A stretch of DNA of 39,826 bases from AP-15 sp036500965. Lineage in GTDB: Bacteria; Pseudomonadota; Alphaproteobacteria; ATCC43930; CGMCC-115725. Below are positions 25,311 to 32,465 of this stretch, in pieces (the stretch's first letter is position 1; every line of letters begins with the position of its first letter). The stretch lies in assembly GCA_036500965.1 (NCBI GenBank), contig DASYBC010000122.1, positions 1-39,826 on the forward strand, read 5' to 3'. The position numbers and the translations under genes were made by a program. The notes beneath the pieces are model-generated. The model was not told where the DNA came from. It made no database searches and saw nothing but the letters and a program-made list of their open reading frames with translations.

Positions 25311-26060
25311 ATGAACATCGATCTGGCCGGACGACGAGCGGTGGTGACCGGCGGCAGCCGGGGCATCGGCCGGGCGATCGCGCTCGCCTTTGCCGAAGCG
25401 GGGGCCGGGGTGTCGATCTGCGCCCGCGGCGCCGAGGCGCTCGCCGCGGCACGCGCCGAGATCGCCCGACACCGCCGTGCCGCGCACGCCGCCGCCTGCG
25501 ACCTCGCCGATGCCGCCGCCGTTGCTCGCTACATCGAGGAGGCGGCCGAGGCGCTCGGCGGCATCGACATCCTGGTCAACAACGCCTCCGGCTTTGGCAC
25601 TAGCGACGATGAGGCCGGGTGGTCCGCCAGCATCTCGGTCGACCTGATGGCGACGGTGCGGGCGACGCGGGCGGCCTTGCCGTTCCTTGAACAATCGGCG
25701 GCGGCCGCTATCGTCAACATCTCGTCGATTTCCGGTTTTCGCGCTTCGGCCCGCACCCCGCCCTATGGCGCGGTCAAAGCGGCGATCCTCGAATACACCC
25801 AGACGACCGCCGCCCAACTTGCCCGCAAGGGCATCCGCGTCAACTGCGTGGCGCCGGGCTCGATCGAATTCCCTGGCGGCACGTGGGAGCGGGCCAAGAA
25901 CAGCAACCCGAACCTCTATGGCGCGATCCTGCGCAGCATCCCGTTCGGGCGGCTCGGCCGGCCGGAAGAGGTGGCGCGGGTCGTGCTGTTCTTGTGCTCG
26001 CCGCTCGCCGGCTGGGTCACCGGCCAGAACATCGCGGTCGATGGCGGCCAGATGCTGTGA
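25311..26060 (+). CDS. SDR-family oxidoreductase (second)
   Basis: A 249-residue classical SDR. The cofactor loop is TGGSRGIG near residues 13-20, followed by VNNASG, the Ser of NISSISGF and the catalytic YGAVK (PPYGAVKAAILEY). It ends with VTGQNIAVDGGQML. The Ala-Arg after beta-2 (ICARGAEAL) suggests NADP preference. The start at 25311 is chosen because GGAGG (25302-25306) lies four bases upstream; a longer frame begins at 25293. It is unrelated in detail to the SDR at 688. The substrate is unknown. Confidence 0.92.
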   Translation: MNIDLAGRRAVVTGGSRGIGRAIALAFAEAGAGVSICARGAEALAAARAEIARHRRAAHAAACDLADAAAVARYIEEAAEALGGIDILVNNASGFGTSDDEAGWSASISVDLMATVRATRAALPFLEQSAAAAIVNISSISGFRASARTPPYGAVKAAILEYTQTTAAQLARKGIRVNCVAPGSIEFPGGTWERAKNSNPNLYGAILRSIPFGRLGRPEEVARVVLFLCSPLAGWVTGQNIAVDGGQML

Positions 26061-26184
26061 GCCGGCACCATCGCCGGCCCTCCGGCTGCGGCAGGCCCAC
26101 CAGCCGGTTTCGAGACGGGCGGGCCATGCCCGGGATCAGCCGGCCGCCCTCCCCGCCCCCGGCCTCGGCCCGCGTTGCGTGCGA

Positions 26185-26670
26185 TCAGCGCACGTAGCGC
26201 AGGTTGATCGCGCCGACGCCGGCGGCGACGTTGAGCCCGGTGTTGCCTTCGATGCTGAGCGGCTGCAGCGAAATCGTTCGATGCGAGCCGCCAACCAGCA
26301 CATTGGCGCCGACCCCGACCCCGACCGTGGCGCTGCCGGTGGCCCCGACATAGCTGCCGGAGAGCGCGCCTGGGTACACGCTGGTGGTTGGCGCGAACAC
26401 CGCCCAAACCAGCACGCCGCCTTGGGTATAGCCGATATCGACGCCGAATTTGGAGATGCTGCCAGCGTAATGGTCGTAACGGCCGGGAGCGCCTGAGAAC
26501 ACGCAACGCAACGACTTCGACGATCCGAAGACAAAGCCCCAGCCGGCGGCGACGTTGCAGCTCAAGGTTCCAACCCGCACGCTGGCCTGCGCCCGCGCCG
26601 GCGTCCCCTGCGCCGAGATGCCGGCCGCCAGGCCAATCGCGCCGAGCGCCAAACTAACTTTTTTGAACAT
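26185..26670 (-). CDS. DUF992 exported protein
   Basis: A 161-residue secreted protein. The signal peptide MFKKVSLALGAIGLAAGISA extends to a cleavage site near ARAQA. The mature part has the DUF992 pattern: VGTLSCNVAAGWGFVFGSSK, LRCVF, YAGSISKFGVDIGYTQGGVL, APTTS, PGALSGSYVGATGSATVGVG, GANVLVGGS and ISLQPLSIEGNTGLNVAAGV. Two Cys in the first third may form a disulfide. The ATG at 26670 is chosen because the 32-residue upstream extension is not part of the family. Function unknown; the family is common in Rhizobiales. Confidence 0.92.
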   Translation of the reverse strand: MFKKVSLALGAIGLAAGISAQGTPARAQASVRVGTLSCNVAAGWGFVFGSSKSLRCVFSGAPGRYDHYAGSISKFGVDIGYTQGGVLVWAVFAPTTSVYPGALSGSYVGATGSATVGVGVGANVLVGGSHRTISLQPLSIEGNTGLNVAAGVGAINLRYVR

Positions 26671-26822
26671 TCCGCTCACCCCCAATTCGCGGGACAATCC
26701 CCGCCGCGCGGATGTTGCCTCGTTCCGCCCCGGTTGGCTATAGCCACCGCGCCGCATACCGCGCATGCAGAACCCGTCGAAGCGCGCTGCGACCGCCTCG
26801 CGACGGGCATCCTCCTAGCCTA

Positions 26823-26858
26823 TTGACGCGCCTGTTGTCATTGACGCGCCTATTGTCA
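26823..26858. repeat. 18-base tandem duplication
   Basis: Two adjacent copies of TTGACGCGCCT-R-TTGTCA: 26823-26840 with G and 26841-26858 with A. The second copy runs directly into the palindrome starting at 26855. Confidence 0.85.
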
Positions 26859-26927
26859 TTGCGAGCGCAGCGAAGCAATCTCATTGCTTCAATGAGGTTG
26901 CTTCGTCGCTGCGCTCCTCGCGATGAC
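26855..26927. repeat. Dispersed palindromic repeat (GTCATTGCGAG... type)
   Basis: Left arm GTCATTGCGAGCGCAGCGAA (26855-26874) continuing GCAATCTCATT. Right arm AATGAGGTTGCTTCG, then TCGCTGCGCTCCTCGCGATG and AC (to 26927). The arms are complementary except for one wobble and short insertions in the right arm. The sequence matches, from memory, a very common alphaproteobacterial intergenic palindrome whose right arm reads TTGCTTCGTCGCTNCGCTCC. As RNA it would be a long stem with a five-base loop. Confidence 0.85.
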
Positions 26928-27185
26928 ACGCAGAAGCAGCATGGGTAAACTCTACTGCGTCTGTAAACGCGGTTCGGAGCTGCCTCGCCGCCAGTATCAG
27001 CTCGGCCGCTCGCCATCTGGCGATAAAGTCAGTCGCGAGCCGATTTCCGCCGTTCTTCGGCGACAATGCTCGACCTGGACCGGCGTCAACCTCAACCGTA
27101 GATCATCGCCGCCGCCGCGCGGTTCGATAAGAGCGTTAACACGCCGAACGCCATCAAATTACCGGTTTCGGATGGTTTAACATGC

Positions 27186-27336
27186 TGCGGAAAAATGCGG
27201 CTTGCCCACCCAAGCACCCTTCTAGACGGCCCTTCGGGTCTCAGAGTGAGGCAGCCTTTTGATACGAAAGACCTCATCCCGAGAGGGGCGAAGCGTCGCG
27301 AAAGATGGGCGAGGATGGGACGCAGGTTTTTCCGCA
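27186..27336. repeat. Second repeat-like block bounded by a 10-base inverted repeat
   Basis: TGCGGAAAAA (27186-27195) and TTTTTCCGCA (27327-27336) are exact inverted repeats. Between them lies CCTCATCCCGAGAGGGGCGA, then AGCGTCGCGAAAGATGGG (about 27272-27309). This resembles a degenerate copy of the CTCATCC-GAG...GTC-CGAA-GATG palindromes widespread in Rhizobiales intergenic DNA. Confidence 0.55.
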
Positions 27337-27629
27337 TCCGGATAATCGCATCGAGGGGTCGAGGTTGCGGGACATTTCCGAACGGGCGCGAGATCGATCT
27401 GCAATCCAGGCGTGTGCTCTACCTGTAAATTTCCTGCAAAGAACATGCGGAACAGGCTAAGCGACACAGGCGATAGTTGCAGGCCCCGCAGGATCGGCTC
27501 GCCGCATCATTGACTGGCGGCTGGCGCCGCAGCCGCGGCGTTTTGCCGTAGGGCGAGGTTGCCTTTGTCGCATTCTCGCGGCAGATTCCGGAAAAACCGC
27601 TCGAAGCGGCGTACCACAGGAGGTTTCTG

Positions 27630-28928
27630 ATGGCGGCGACCCGGGCCCCGTTTTTGAAGACGCGGTATGGCGGCTATTTGCATCGCGACATTCCCGACGA
27701 GGATGCCGAGCTGACCCATGTCGGCCCGGGGACGCCCGGCGGCGAATATCTGCGCCGCTTCTGGCAGCCGGTGTGCTTTTCCGACGATCTGATAGACCTG
27801 CCGCTGCGCCTCAAGATCATGGGCGAGGATCTGGTGGCGTTTCGCGACCGGAGCGGCACGGCCGGCCTCTTGGAGCTGCATTGCCCGCATCGCGGCACGT
27901 CCCTGGAGTTCGGCCTCGTCGGCGACCGCGGCATCCGTTGCTGCTATCACGGCTGGCTGTTCGGGGCCGACGGCACGATCCTCGAAACCCCGGGGGAACC
28001 GGCCGACAGCACGCTGAAGGACCGCCTGTTTCACGGCGCCTATCCGATCCACGAGGCGAACGGCATCGTCTTTGCCTATATGGGCCCGCCCGAGCTGAAG
28101 CCGTCCTTCCCGGTCTATGACACCTACAACCGGCCGGGCTACCGGATGATCCCAGGACGGAAATATTGTTTTCCGGCGAATTGGCTGCAAATCCACGAAA
28201 ATACGATTGACCCGGTCCATACCGCCTTTTTGCATACGATCGTCGCCGGCGCGGTCTTTACCGAGGAATTCGGCGTCTTGCCCGAATTGGAATATGTCGA
28301 GACGCCGATCGGCATGGTCTATGTCGGGACCCGCAGAATCGGCGACAACATCTGGACCCGTATGGTTGAGGTCGTGCTGCCCAACCTGCAGCAGGTGGCG
28401 CCGATCTGGGAGACCGGCCGCGAGGAGCGCACGTTCAGCGGCCCGATGATGACCCGCTGGGCGGTTCCGCTCGACGACACCAACACGATGCTGATCGAGT
28501 TCCGCCATGTCTGCGAAACCGACGAGGTGACGACGCCGGCCTGGTGGGCCGACCGCAACATCATGCTCCCCGGCCAGCTCGCCGCCGACACCTATGAGGA
28601 GGGCCAGCTCCACCCCGGCGACTACGAAGCGCAGGTTTCGCAGCGGCCGATCGCGGTGCACGGGCTCGAGCACCTCAGCGAGACGGATCGCGGGATCAGC
28701 ATGTTCCGCAACCAGGTCCGGCGCGGCATTCGCGCAACCGCCGCCGGCCGCGACCCGATGGGCGTGTTCCGCCTCAACGGCAAGGTGATCCCGACCTACT
28801 GCAACAACACGGTCGTGCGGTCGCCGCCGGCCGCAACCCCGGCGATGGACAAAAAGATCATGCTGGAAACCGGCCGCCGGCTCGTCGAACGCTATCTGCA
28901 GGAGCCGCCGCTGATGGCCGATCGCTGA
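27630..28928 (+). CDS. Rieske-type aromatic ring-hydroxylating oxygenase, alpha subunit
   Basis: A 432-residue oxygenase. The Rieske [2Fe-2S] ligands are Cys85, His87, Cys105 and His107 (CPHRG ... CCYHGW). The mononuclear iron site is ENTIDPVHTAFLH, with Asn191, Asp194, His197 and His202. Such enzymes insert oxygen into, or demethylate, aromatic or heterocyclic substrates using electrons from a reductase; none is encoded nearby. AGGAGG at 27618-27623, six bases before the ATG, fixes the start. The following HiPIP-like and VOC genes form a likely three-gene transcription unit for an aromatic compound. The substrate is not inferable. Confidence 0.93.
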   Translation: MAATRAPFLKTRYGGYLHRDIPDEDAELTHVGPGTPGGEYLRRFWQPVCFSDDLIDLPLRLKIMGEDLVAFRDRSGTAGLLELHCPHRGTSLEFGLVGDRGIRCCYHGWLFGADGTILETPGEPADSTLKDRLFHGAYPIHEANGIVFAYMGPPELKPSFPVYDTYNRPGYRMIPGRKYCFPANWLQIHENTIDPVHTAFLHTIVAGAVFTEEFGVLPELEYVETPIGMVYVGTRRIGDNIWTRMVEVVLPNLQQVAPIWETGREERTFSGPMMTRWAVPLDDTNTMLIEFRHVCETDEVTTPAWWADRNIMLPGQLAADTYEEGQLHPGDYEAQVSQRPIAVHGLEHLSETDRGISMFRNQVRRGIRATAAGRDPMGVFRLNGKVIPTYCNNTVVRSPPAATPAMDKKIMLETGRRLVERYLQEPPLMADR

Positions 28929-28955
28929 TGGGGGCGGCCGCTGCTGCGGCGCAGC

Positions 28956-29177
28956 TTGCTGCGGGTGTTGTCGGGAGCGGTGGCAGTGGCCGCGACCAGC
29001 GGGCCGGCCGCAGCGCGGCAGAAGGTGTCGCAAGCCGCCGCACGCTATCAGGACCGGCCGAACGGCGGCTTCAGCTGCGCCGCCTGCGCGCTGTTCCGCC
29101 CGCCCGGCAGCTGCGTCGTCGTCGCGGGCGCGATCAGCCCGCACGGCTGGTGCCGGTTTTTCGATTTGCCGGATTGA
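28956..29177 (+). CDS. High-potential iron-sulfur protein (HiPIP)-like, start uncertain
   Basis: The C-terminal half has the HiPIP spacing: Cys41, Cys44, Cys53 and Cys66 in the frame from TTG 28956 (FSCAACALF ... GSCVVVAGAISPHGWCRFF), binding one [4Fe-4S]. The N-terminus reads LLRRSLLRVLSGAVAVAATS, a Tat-like export signal as used by HiPIPs, but the frame has no ATG. It follows the Rieske stop in the same frame. Candidate starts are CTG 28941/28944, TTG 28956 or GTG 28965. If the G run at 28930-28934 were one base shorter, the ATG at 28928 would read MGRPLLRRSLL directly into this protein. It could be the electron donor of the oxygenase (inference). Confidence 0.75.
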   Translation: MLRVLSGAVAVAATSGPAAARQKVSQAAARYQDRPNGGFSCAACALFRPPGSCVVVAGAISPHGWCRFFDLPD

Positions 29178-29223
29178 GCGGGCAGGCCCATCTTTCGGAA
29201 GAATTCAACCACGGGAGGTCAAC

Positions 29224-29766
29224 ATGCCGTCATCGGTTCACCCGCAGCTTTCGCATTGCGGCGTCTATGCCCGCGACGTGTCGAAGATGGTCGATTTCTA
29301 CACGAATGTGGTCGGCCTCGTCGTCTCCGACCGCGGCATTTCGAGCCGCGGCGGCGAGCTTGCCTTTATGACCGCGGCACCCGGCCATCACCATCAGTTC
29401 GTCATCGTCTCGGGGCGGGCGCCCGAAGGGGTCAGCACGGTCAACCAGCTGTCCTTCAAGGTTCCCGACCTCGACGCGCTGAAGACGCTCTATGGCCGCG
29501 CCCGCGGCGCCGGGATCGAGACGATCCGCCAGACCAGCCACGGCAACGCGCTCAGCTGCTATTTCCCCGACCCCGAGGGCAACCAGATCGAGATCTACAT
29601 GGACACACCGTGGTATGTGCCGCAACCGCACGGCGTGCCGATCGACCTGTCGCTGCCCAACGACAAGATCATGGAAGAGACCGAGCGGCATTGCCGCGAA
29701 ACCCCCGGCTTCATGCCGCTCGCCGACTGGCAGGCCGAGGTCGAAAGCCGGCTCAGCCGAAGCTGA
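29224..29766 (+). CDS. VOC-family (glyoxalase/extradiol dioxygenase-like) protein
   Basis: A 180-residue vicinal-oxygen-chelate protein with two beta-alpha-beta-beta-beta modules. The metal-ligand set is His11 (LSHCGVYARD), a His in PGHHHQF (55-57) and Glu123 (GNQIEIYMD). The fingerprint FYTNVVGLVVSDRG and YFPDPEGNQIEIYMDTPWYV resembles catechol 2,3-dioxygenase-like members. GGGAGG (29214-29219) precedes the ATG by 4 bases. With the upstream Rieske oxygenase this suggests oxidation followed by ring cleavage of an aromatic compound, an inference from context. Confidence 0.88.
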   Translation: MPSSVHPQLSHCGVYARDVSKMVDFYTNVVGLVVSDRGISSRGGELAFMTAAPGHHHQFVIVSGRAPEGVSTVNQLSFKVPDLDALKTLYGRARGAGIETIRQTSHGNALSCYFPDPEGNQIEIYMDTPWYVPQPHGVPIDLSLPNDKIMEETERHCRETPGFMPLADWQAEVESRLSRS

Positions 29767-29786
29767 CGCGGCCTCAGCCGCGCCAG

Positions 29787-29876
29787 GGATGGGTGGCCGA
29801 GCGGTTTAAGGCACCGGTCTTGAAAACCGGCGTGGGCTAACACCCACCGTGGGTTCGAATCCCACCCCATCCGCCA
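29787..29876 (+). tRNA. tRNA-Ser (anticodon TGA)
   Basis: A complete 90-base cloverleaf including encoded CCA. Acceptor arms are GGATGGG (29787-29793) and CCCATCC (29866-29872), with discriminator G29873 and CCA at 29874-29876. The anticodon stem CCGGT/ACCGG has loop CTTGAAA, anticodon TGA at 29821-29823. There is a long class II variable arm (GTGGG...CCCAC), as expected for Ser, and a T arm GTGGG-TTCGAAT-CCCAC. It reads UCA codons. Its 3' end is the probable attachment site of the element to its right. Confidence 0.97.
29849..29876 (+). other. Probable left attachment site (attL) in the tRNA 3' end
   Basis: The T arm to CCA end of tRNA-Ser lies 141 bases before a tyrosine integrase gene transcribed away from it, the classic layout of tRNA-targeted integration. 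The second copy (attR) should repeat part of GTGGGTTCGAATCCCACC. I do not find it up to the window end, so the element extends beyond 39826. Confidence 0.65.
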
Positions 29877-30017
29877 TTTCCCTATTCGCGGCACTTCGCG
29901 GTGATCCAACAGATCGTTGTAGTTGCAGGCAGATACGAACTTCCTACATACATGTGGACGCCTACGGATAGCTGTGATACCAACGTAGGTTGGTGGGTAG
30001 GTGGGAGGCCGATGCCG

Positions 30018-31274
30018 ATGCCAAAACGGGTCGTGGGCTTGACGGCGCGACAGGTCGAGACGCGAAAAGCTCCTGGCATGCTCGCCGACGGCGGCGGGCT
30101 GTACCTGCAAATCTCGGCGGTCGGGGTGAAGACCTGGATATTCCGGTTCCAAATCGCGGGCGGCAAGCGTCGTGAAATGGGCTTGGGTGCGATTGCAGAT
30201 GTGAGCCTAGCCGAGGCGCGGGACAAGGCGCGGGACGCGCGCAAGCTGGCCAAGCAGGGCGGCGACCCTATCGAGCGGCGCCGCAGCGAGCGCGTAGCCA
30301 GGTCGATCACCGACGCGAAGGCGATGACCTTTCGGCAGTGCGCCGAAGCCTACATCGCAGCGCACCAGGCGGGCTGGCGCAACCCCAAGCATGCGGCACA
30401 ATGGCCCAGCACGTTGCAGACCTATGTCTACCCGATCGTGGGCGAGCTGCCGGTGATGGCGGTCGATCGGCCGGCCGTTCTTCGCGTCTTGTCGCCCATC
30501 TGGAACGAGAAGCCAGAGACGGCGAGCCGAGTGCGCGGCCGGATTGAGAGCATTCTCGGCTGGGCAACGCAACACGGCTACCGCACCGACGAAAACCCGG
30601 CAATGTGGAAGGGCGCCATAGAACACGCGCTGCCGCAGAAATCCAAGGTCCGCCGGGTTGAGCATCACGCGGCGCTGCCTTACGGCGAGCTGGCCGCGTT
30701 TATGCTCAAGCTGCGGCAGCAAGAGGGGATTGCCGCCCGTGCGCTGGAGTTCGCGATCTTGACCGCGGCGCGCACCGGCGAAGTGATCGGTGCGGCATGG
30801 GCTGAAATCAATCGAGCTGGCGAGGACGCGGAAGCCCGCCTATGGACCATTCCCGGCAGCCGCATGAAAGCAGGGAAAGAGCATCGCGTGCCCCTCAGTG
30901 GGCCCGCGTGCGCGGTTCTGGCGCAGATGCAGGCGATCCGGCAGAACGAGTTCGTCTTTCCCGGTCATCGTATCGGCCGGCCGCTCTCCAACATGGCGAT
31001 GCTGATGCTCCTGCGGCGGATGGGGCGTGGCGACTTGACCGCCCACGGGTTCAGGTCGGCATTCTCGGACTGGTGCGCCGAACAGACCAATACGCCGAGC
31101 GAGGTTCGCGAAATGGCGCTGGCACACGCCGTCGGCGACAAGGTTGAGGCCGCTTACCGGCGCGGCGATTTGTTCGAGAAGCGGCGCGAGCTGATGGCGG
31201 CATGGGGTCGGTACTGCTGCGGCGGGGGCGGCAATGTGGTGGAGCTACGCCCACAACGCATCGCGGGTATGTAG
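30018..31274 (+). CDS. Tyrosine recombinase / site-specific integrase
   Basis: About 418 residues from the ATG at 30018 (an ATG two codons earlier is also possible). GGGAGG at 30003-30008 supports this start over a far upstream TTG/ATT-type start that would overlap the att region. An N-terminal arm-binding domain (DUF4102-like: LTARQVETRKAPGMLADGGG, LYLQISAVGVKTWIFRF) is followed by a core-binding domain and the catalytic domain. Catalytic residues: Arg in ILTAARTGEVIGAAW, Lys in MKAGKEHRVPL, His-x-x-Arg in LTAHGFRSAF, His in ALAHAVG and the nucleophile Tyr in EAAYRRGD. It integrates and excises the element at the adjacent tRNA-Ser. Confidence 0.95.
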   Translation: MPKRVVGLTARQVETRKAPGMLADGGGLYLQISAVGVKTWIFRFQIAGGKRREMGLGAIADVSLAEARDKARDARKLAKQGGDPIERRRSERVARSITDAKAMTFRQCAEAYIAAHQAGWRNPKHAAQWPSTLQTYVYPIVGELPVMAVDRPAVLRVLSPIWNEKPETASRVRGRIESILGWATQHGYRTDENPAMWKGAIEHALPQKSKVRRVEHHAALPYGELAAFMLKLRQQEGIAARALEFAILTAARTGEVIGAAWAEINRAGEDAEARLWTIPGSRMKAGKEHRVPLSGPACAVLAQMQAIRQNEFVFPGHRIGRPLSNMAMLMLLRRMGRGDLTAHGFRSAFSDWCAEQTNTPSEVREMALAHAVGDKVEAAYRRGDLFEKRRELMAAWGRYCCGGGGNVVELRPQRIAGM

Positions 31275-31330
31275 CGAGCGCAAGACGGCCGGCGCTAACC
31301 TGTTGTTTTGACTCGATACACTATTATTCA

Positions 31331-31350
31331 CTTAGTTATAGATAACTCAG
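31331..31350. promoter_or_regulatory. Palindromic operator candidate between integrase and excisionase-like gene
   Basis: CTTAGTTAT (31331-31339) and ATAACTCAG (31342-31350) are inverted repeats with one mismatch and a two-base centre. It lies in an AT-rich stretch preceded by TTGACT (about 31306-31311), so it may be an operator overlapping a promoter for the gene at 31444. No well-spaced -10 box was found. Confidence 0.4.
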
Positions 31351-31443
31351 TGCCCGAAACCGGGCCCGCAGTTGTTCCTCGGGTATTGTTGATCTGGACT
31401 GGCGGCCACAACTGTAGCCGCACAGTAGTTTCAGGAGATACCG

Positions 31444-31686
31444 ATGGACAACAAGGCCGGCCCCGCGCGTCGGGCGCCGAAACACGAGCCAGTCGCCAAG
31501 CCGGCCGGCCATAAATTCGGCTGGCGGATTTCGGAGTGGGGTCCTGCGGTTGGCGTCAGCCGCTCGTTGGTCCATGAGCTGATCGCCGACGGGTCGATCA
31601 AGTCCGTGAAGCTCGGCGCGTCGCGGATCGTGATAACGCCGCCGGACGAATTTCTTAAGTCGCTCGCCGAGCCGAAAACGGTCTGA
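31444..31686 (+). CDS. Excisionase-like helix-turn-helix protein
   Basis: An 80-residue protein. A Lys/Pro/Ala-rich N-terminal tail precedes a winged-helix segment RISEWGPAVGVSRSLVHELI, then ADGSIKSVKLGASRIVITPP. That is the arrangement of AlpA/excisionase (helix, turn, helix, then the wing with a basic strand and ITPPDEF). AGGAG at 31433-31437, six bases upstream, supports the start. Next to an integrase this is the expected recombination directionality factor, or a regulator of the element. The stretch 31275-31443 before it is non-coding. Confidence 0.75.
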   Translation: MDNKAGPARRAPKHEPVAKPAGHKFGWRISEWGPAVGVSRSLVHELIADGSIKSVKLGASRIVITPPDEFLKSLAEPKTV

Positions 31687-31898
31687 CCCGATGCCCACGA
31701 TCGCGTTGAGTGCCAAGGCCGCGTCTTGATCTAATGGCACTGATCGATCCCCCGGCTGGTCAAGAGAATATATGGCCCGCCTTGCACGAAATCTGTAGTT
31801 CGGCTCTGGCCGGGGACGTGTTGTTACATCCCACAAGCGTTTGTGAATTGTAACCGAGCTTCGAACGGTTCCAAACTACGTAGTGGAGCGAGTGCGGG

Positions 31899-32146
31899 TG
31901 CGGCAGGCCGCCGCATGCCTACGAGCATAGCTCATGTGCAAACGATCCCGACTAGGTTAGCGAAAACCTATAGTTGTTAAACCATTGATCTGAATCAGTT
32001 ATGGATGGGGGAGCAGGCTTCCTACAGTTGCTCTCCCGAATAACGGCCGGGTTAGCTTAGACCAAGGCCGAAATGTTATCTCAGGCTGCTTGTGGTTTCG
32101 TGGGGAGGATACCCACCTAGCAGATACCACAAGCAAAAGGTATCTG
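31899..32146 (+). promoter_or_regulatory. Hairpin-rich leader region before the second HTH gene
   Basis: Within the 464-base gene-free interval 31687-32150, at least four stems occur in series. They are TGCGGC/GCCGCA (31899-31915), TAGGTT/AACCTA (31953-31970), GGGGGAGCA/TGCTCTCCC with one mismatch (32007-32037), and GCTTGTGGT/ACCACAAGC (32088-32134). The last stem is followed by an alternative stem at 32121-32146. The density of stems suggests a structured untranslated RNA or a protein-binding region. No known riboswitch class is recognised. Confidence 0.5.
32088..32146 (+). promoter_or_regulatory. Candidate RNA switch: two mutually exclusive stems over the ribosome binding site
   Basis: Stem A pairs GCTTGTGGT (32088-32096) with ACCACAAGC (32126-32134) and encloses an inner stem GTGGG/CCCAC (32100-32104 and 32112-32116). 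Stem B pairs CAGATACC (32121-32128) with GGTATCTG (32139-32146). A and B share bases 32126-32128, so they should not form in full together. The only Shine-Dalgarno-like bases before the ATG at 32151 are AAAGG (32136-32140), partly inside stem B. A would expose it and B would hide it. Confidence 0.5.
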
Positions 32147-32150
32147 CGAC

Positions 32151-32414
32151 ATGCCCAGGATCATCTGCGCTGCCGGTATTACTGCCCCGACGCTCGACGA
32201 TCTCCGCAAGTATCCGGGTCGGCTTGTCCTAACGCACGAGCTGCGCGCGATGGGCATCGCCCCATCCTACGACACGCTCTCGAATGCCGTAAAGGACGGC
32301 CGCTTGCCCAAGCCTTACAAGCTCGGCCAGCGCTTAGCGTGGGAGGGTCGCGACGTTCTGAAGATGATCGGCGCTTCGCCCGAAATCCCAGGCGACGAGC
32401 CGCTCAAGACCTAA
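32151..32414 (+). CDS. Small DNA-binding (AlpA/HTH-like) protein
   Basis: An 87-residue protein. The central part LVLTHELRAMGIAPSYDTLS, NAVKDGRLPKPYKLGQRLAW resembles the AlpA/MerR-type segment in which a helix-turn-helix is followed by a grip reading P-x-P-x-x-[LI]-G. It ends EGRDVLKMIG..., like excisionase-type wings. The ATG at 32151 is preferred to a longer frame from 32090 that uses another reading frame. A structured leader precedes it. Probably a transcription factor of the element controlling the downstream primase or the integrase. Confidence 0.7.
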   Translation: MPRIICAAGITAPTLDDLRKYPGRLVLTHELRAMGIAPSYDTLSNAVKDGRLPKPYKLGQRLAWEGRDVLKMIGASPEIPGDEPLKT

Positions 32415-32424
32415 CCCCGCAATA

Positions 32425-32455
32425 GGAAAGGCCCCGCTCGACGGCAGGGCCTTCC
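32425..32455 (+). terminator. Hairpin after the HTH gene, terminator-like
   Basis: GGAAAGGCCC (32425-32434) pairs with GGGCCTTCC (32447-32455) with one bulged A and a 12-base loop. It starts 11 bases after the stop codon. A T-run is only weakly present (GATCTT), so intrinsic termination is possible but not certain. Confidence 0.45.
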
Positions 32456-32465
32456 GATCTTCAAC

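Larger units (their letters stand above)
26671..27629. other. Long non-coding, repeat-rich interval
   Basis: About 960 bases without a convincing gene. All frames of 60-90 codons here (either strand) are Arg/Ser-rich and lack good ribosome binding sites. It holds an 18-base tandem duplication next to a long palindrome (26823-26927) and a second repeat-like block bounded by a 10-base inverted repeat (27186-27336). The last 150 bases must contain the promoter of the Rieske oxygenase gene, but no clear consensus was found. Confidence 0.7.

Noticed and set aside
26767..27467. Small frames of 60-90 codons on both strands in the repeat-rich interval
   Set aside because: They lie over palindromic repeats, lack ribosome binding sites and have Arg/Ser-rich compositions typical of chance frames.
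27507..29144. 545-codon minus-strand frame opposite the Rieske oxygenase
   Set aside because: Antisense shadow. The plus strand has the Rieske and iron ligands and a perfect ribosome binding site.
29901..30017. Integrase start at 29901
   Set aside because: This would add about 39 residues not found in arm-domain integrases and lacks a ribosome binding site. GGGAGG before 30012/30018 marks the start.
31303..31345. A sigma-70 promoter built on TTGACT and nearby AT-rich hexamers
   Set aside because: No -10-like hexamer lies at 16-18 bases from TTGACT. TATTAT is too close and TATAGA too far, so only the palindrome is reported.
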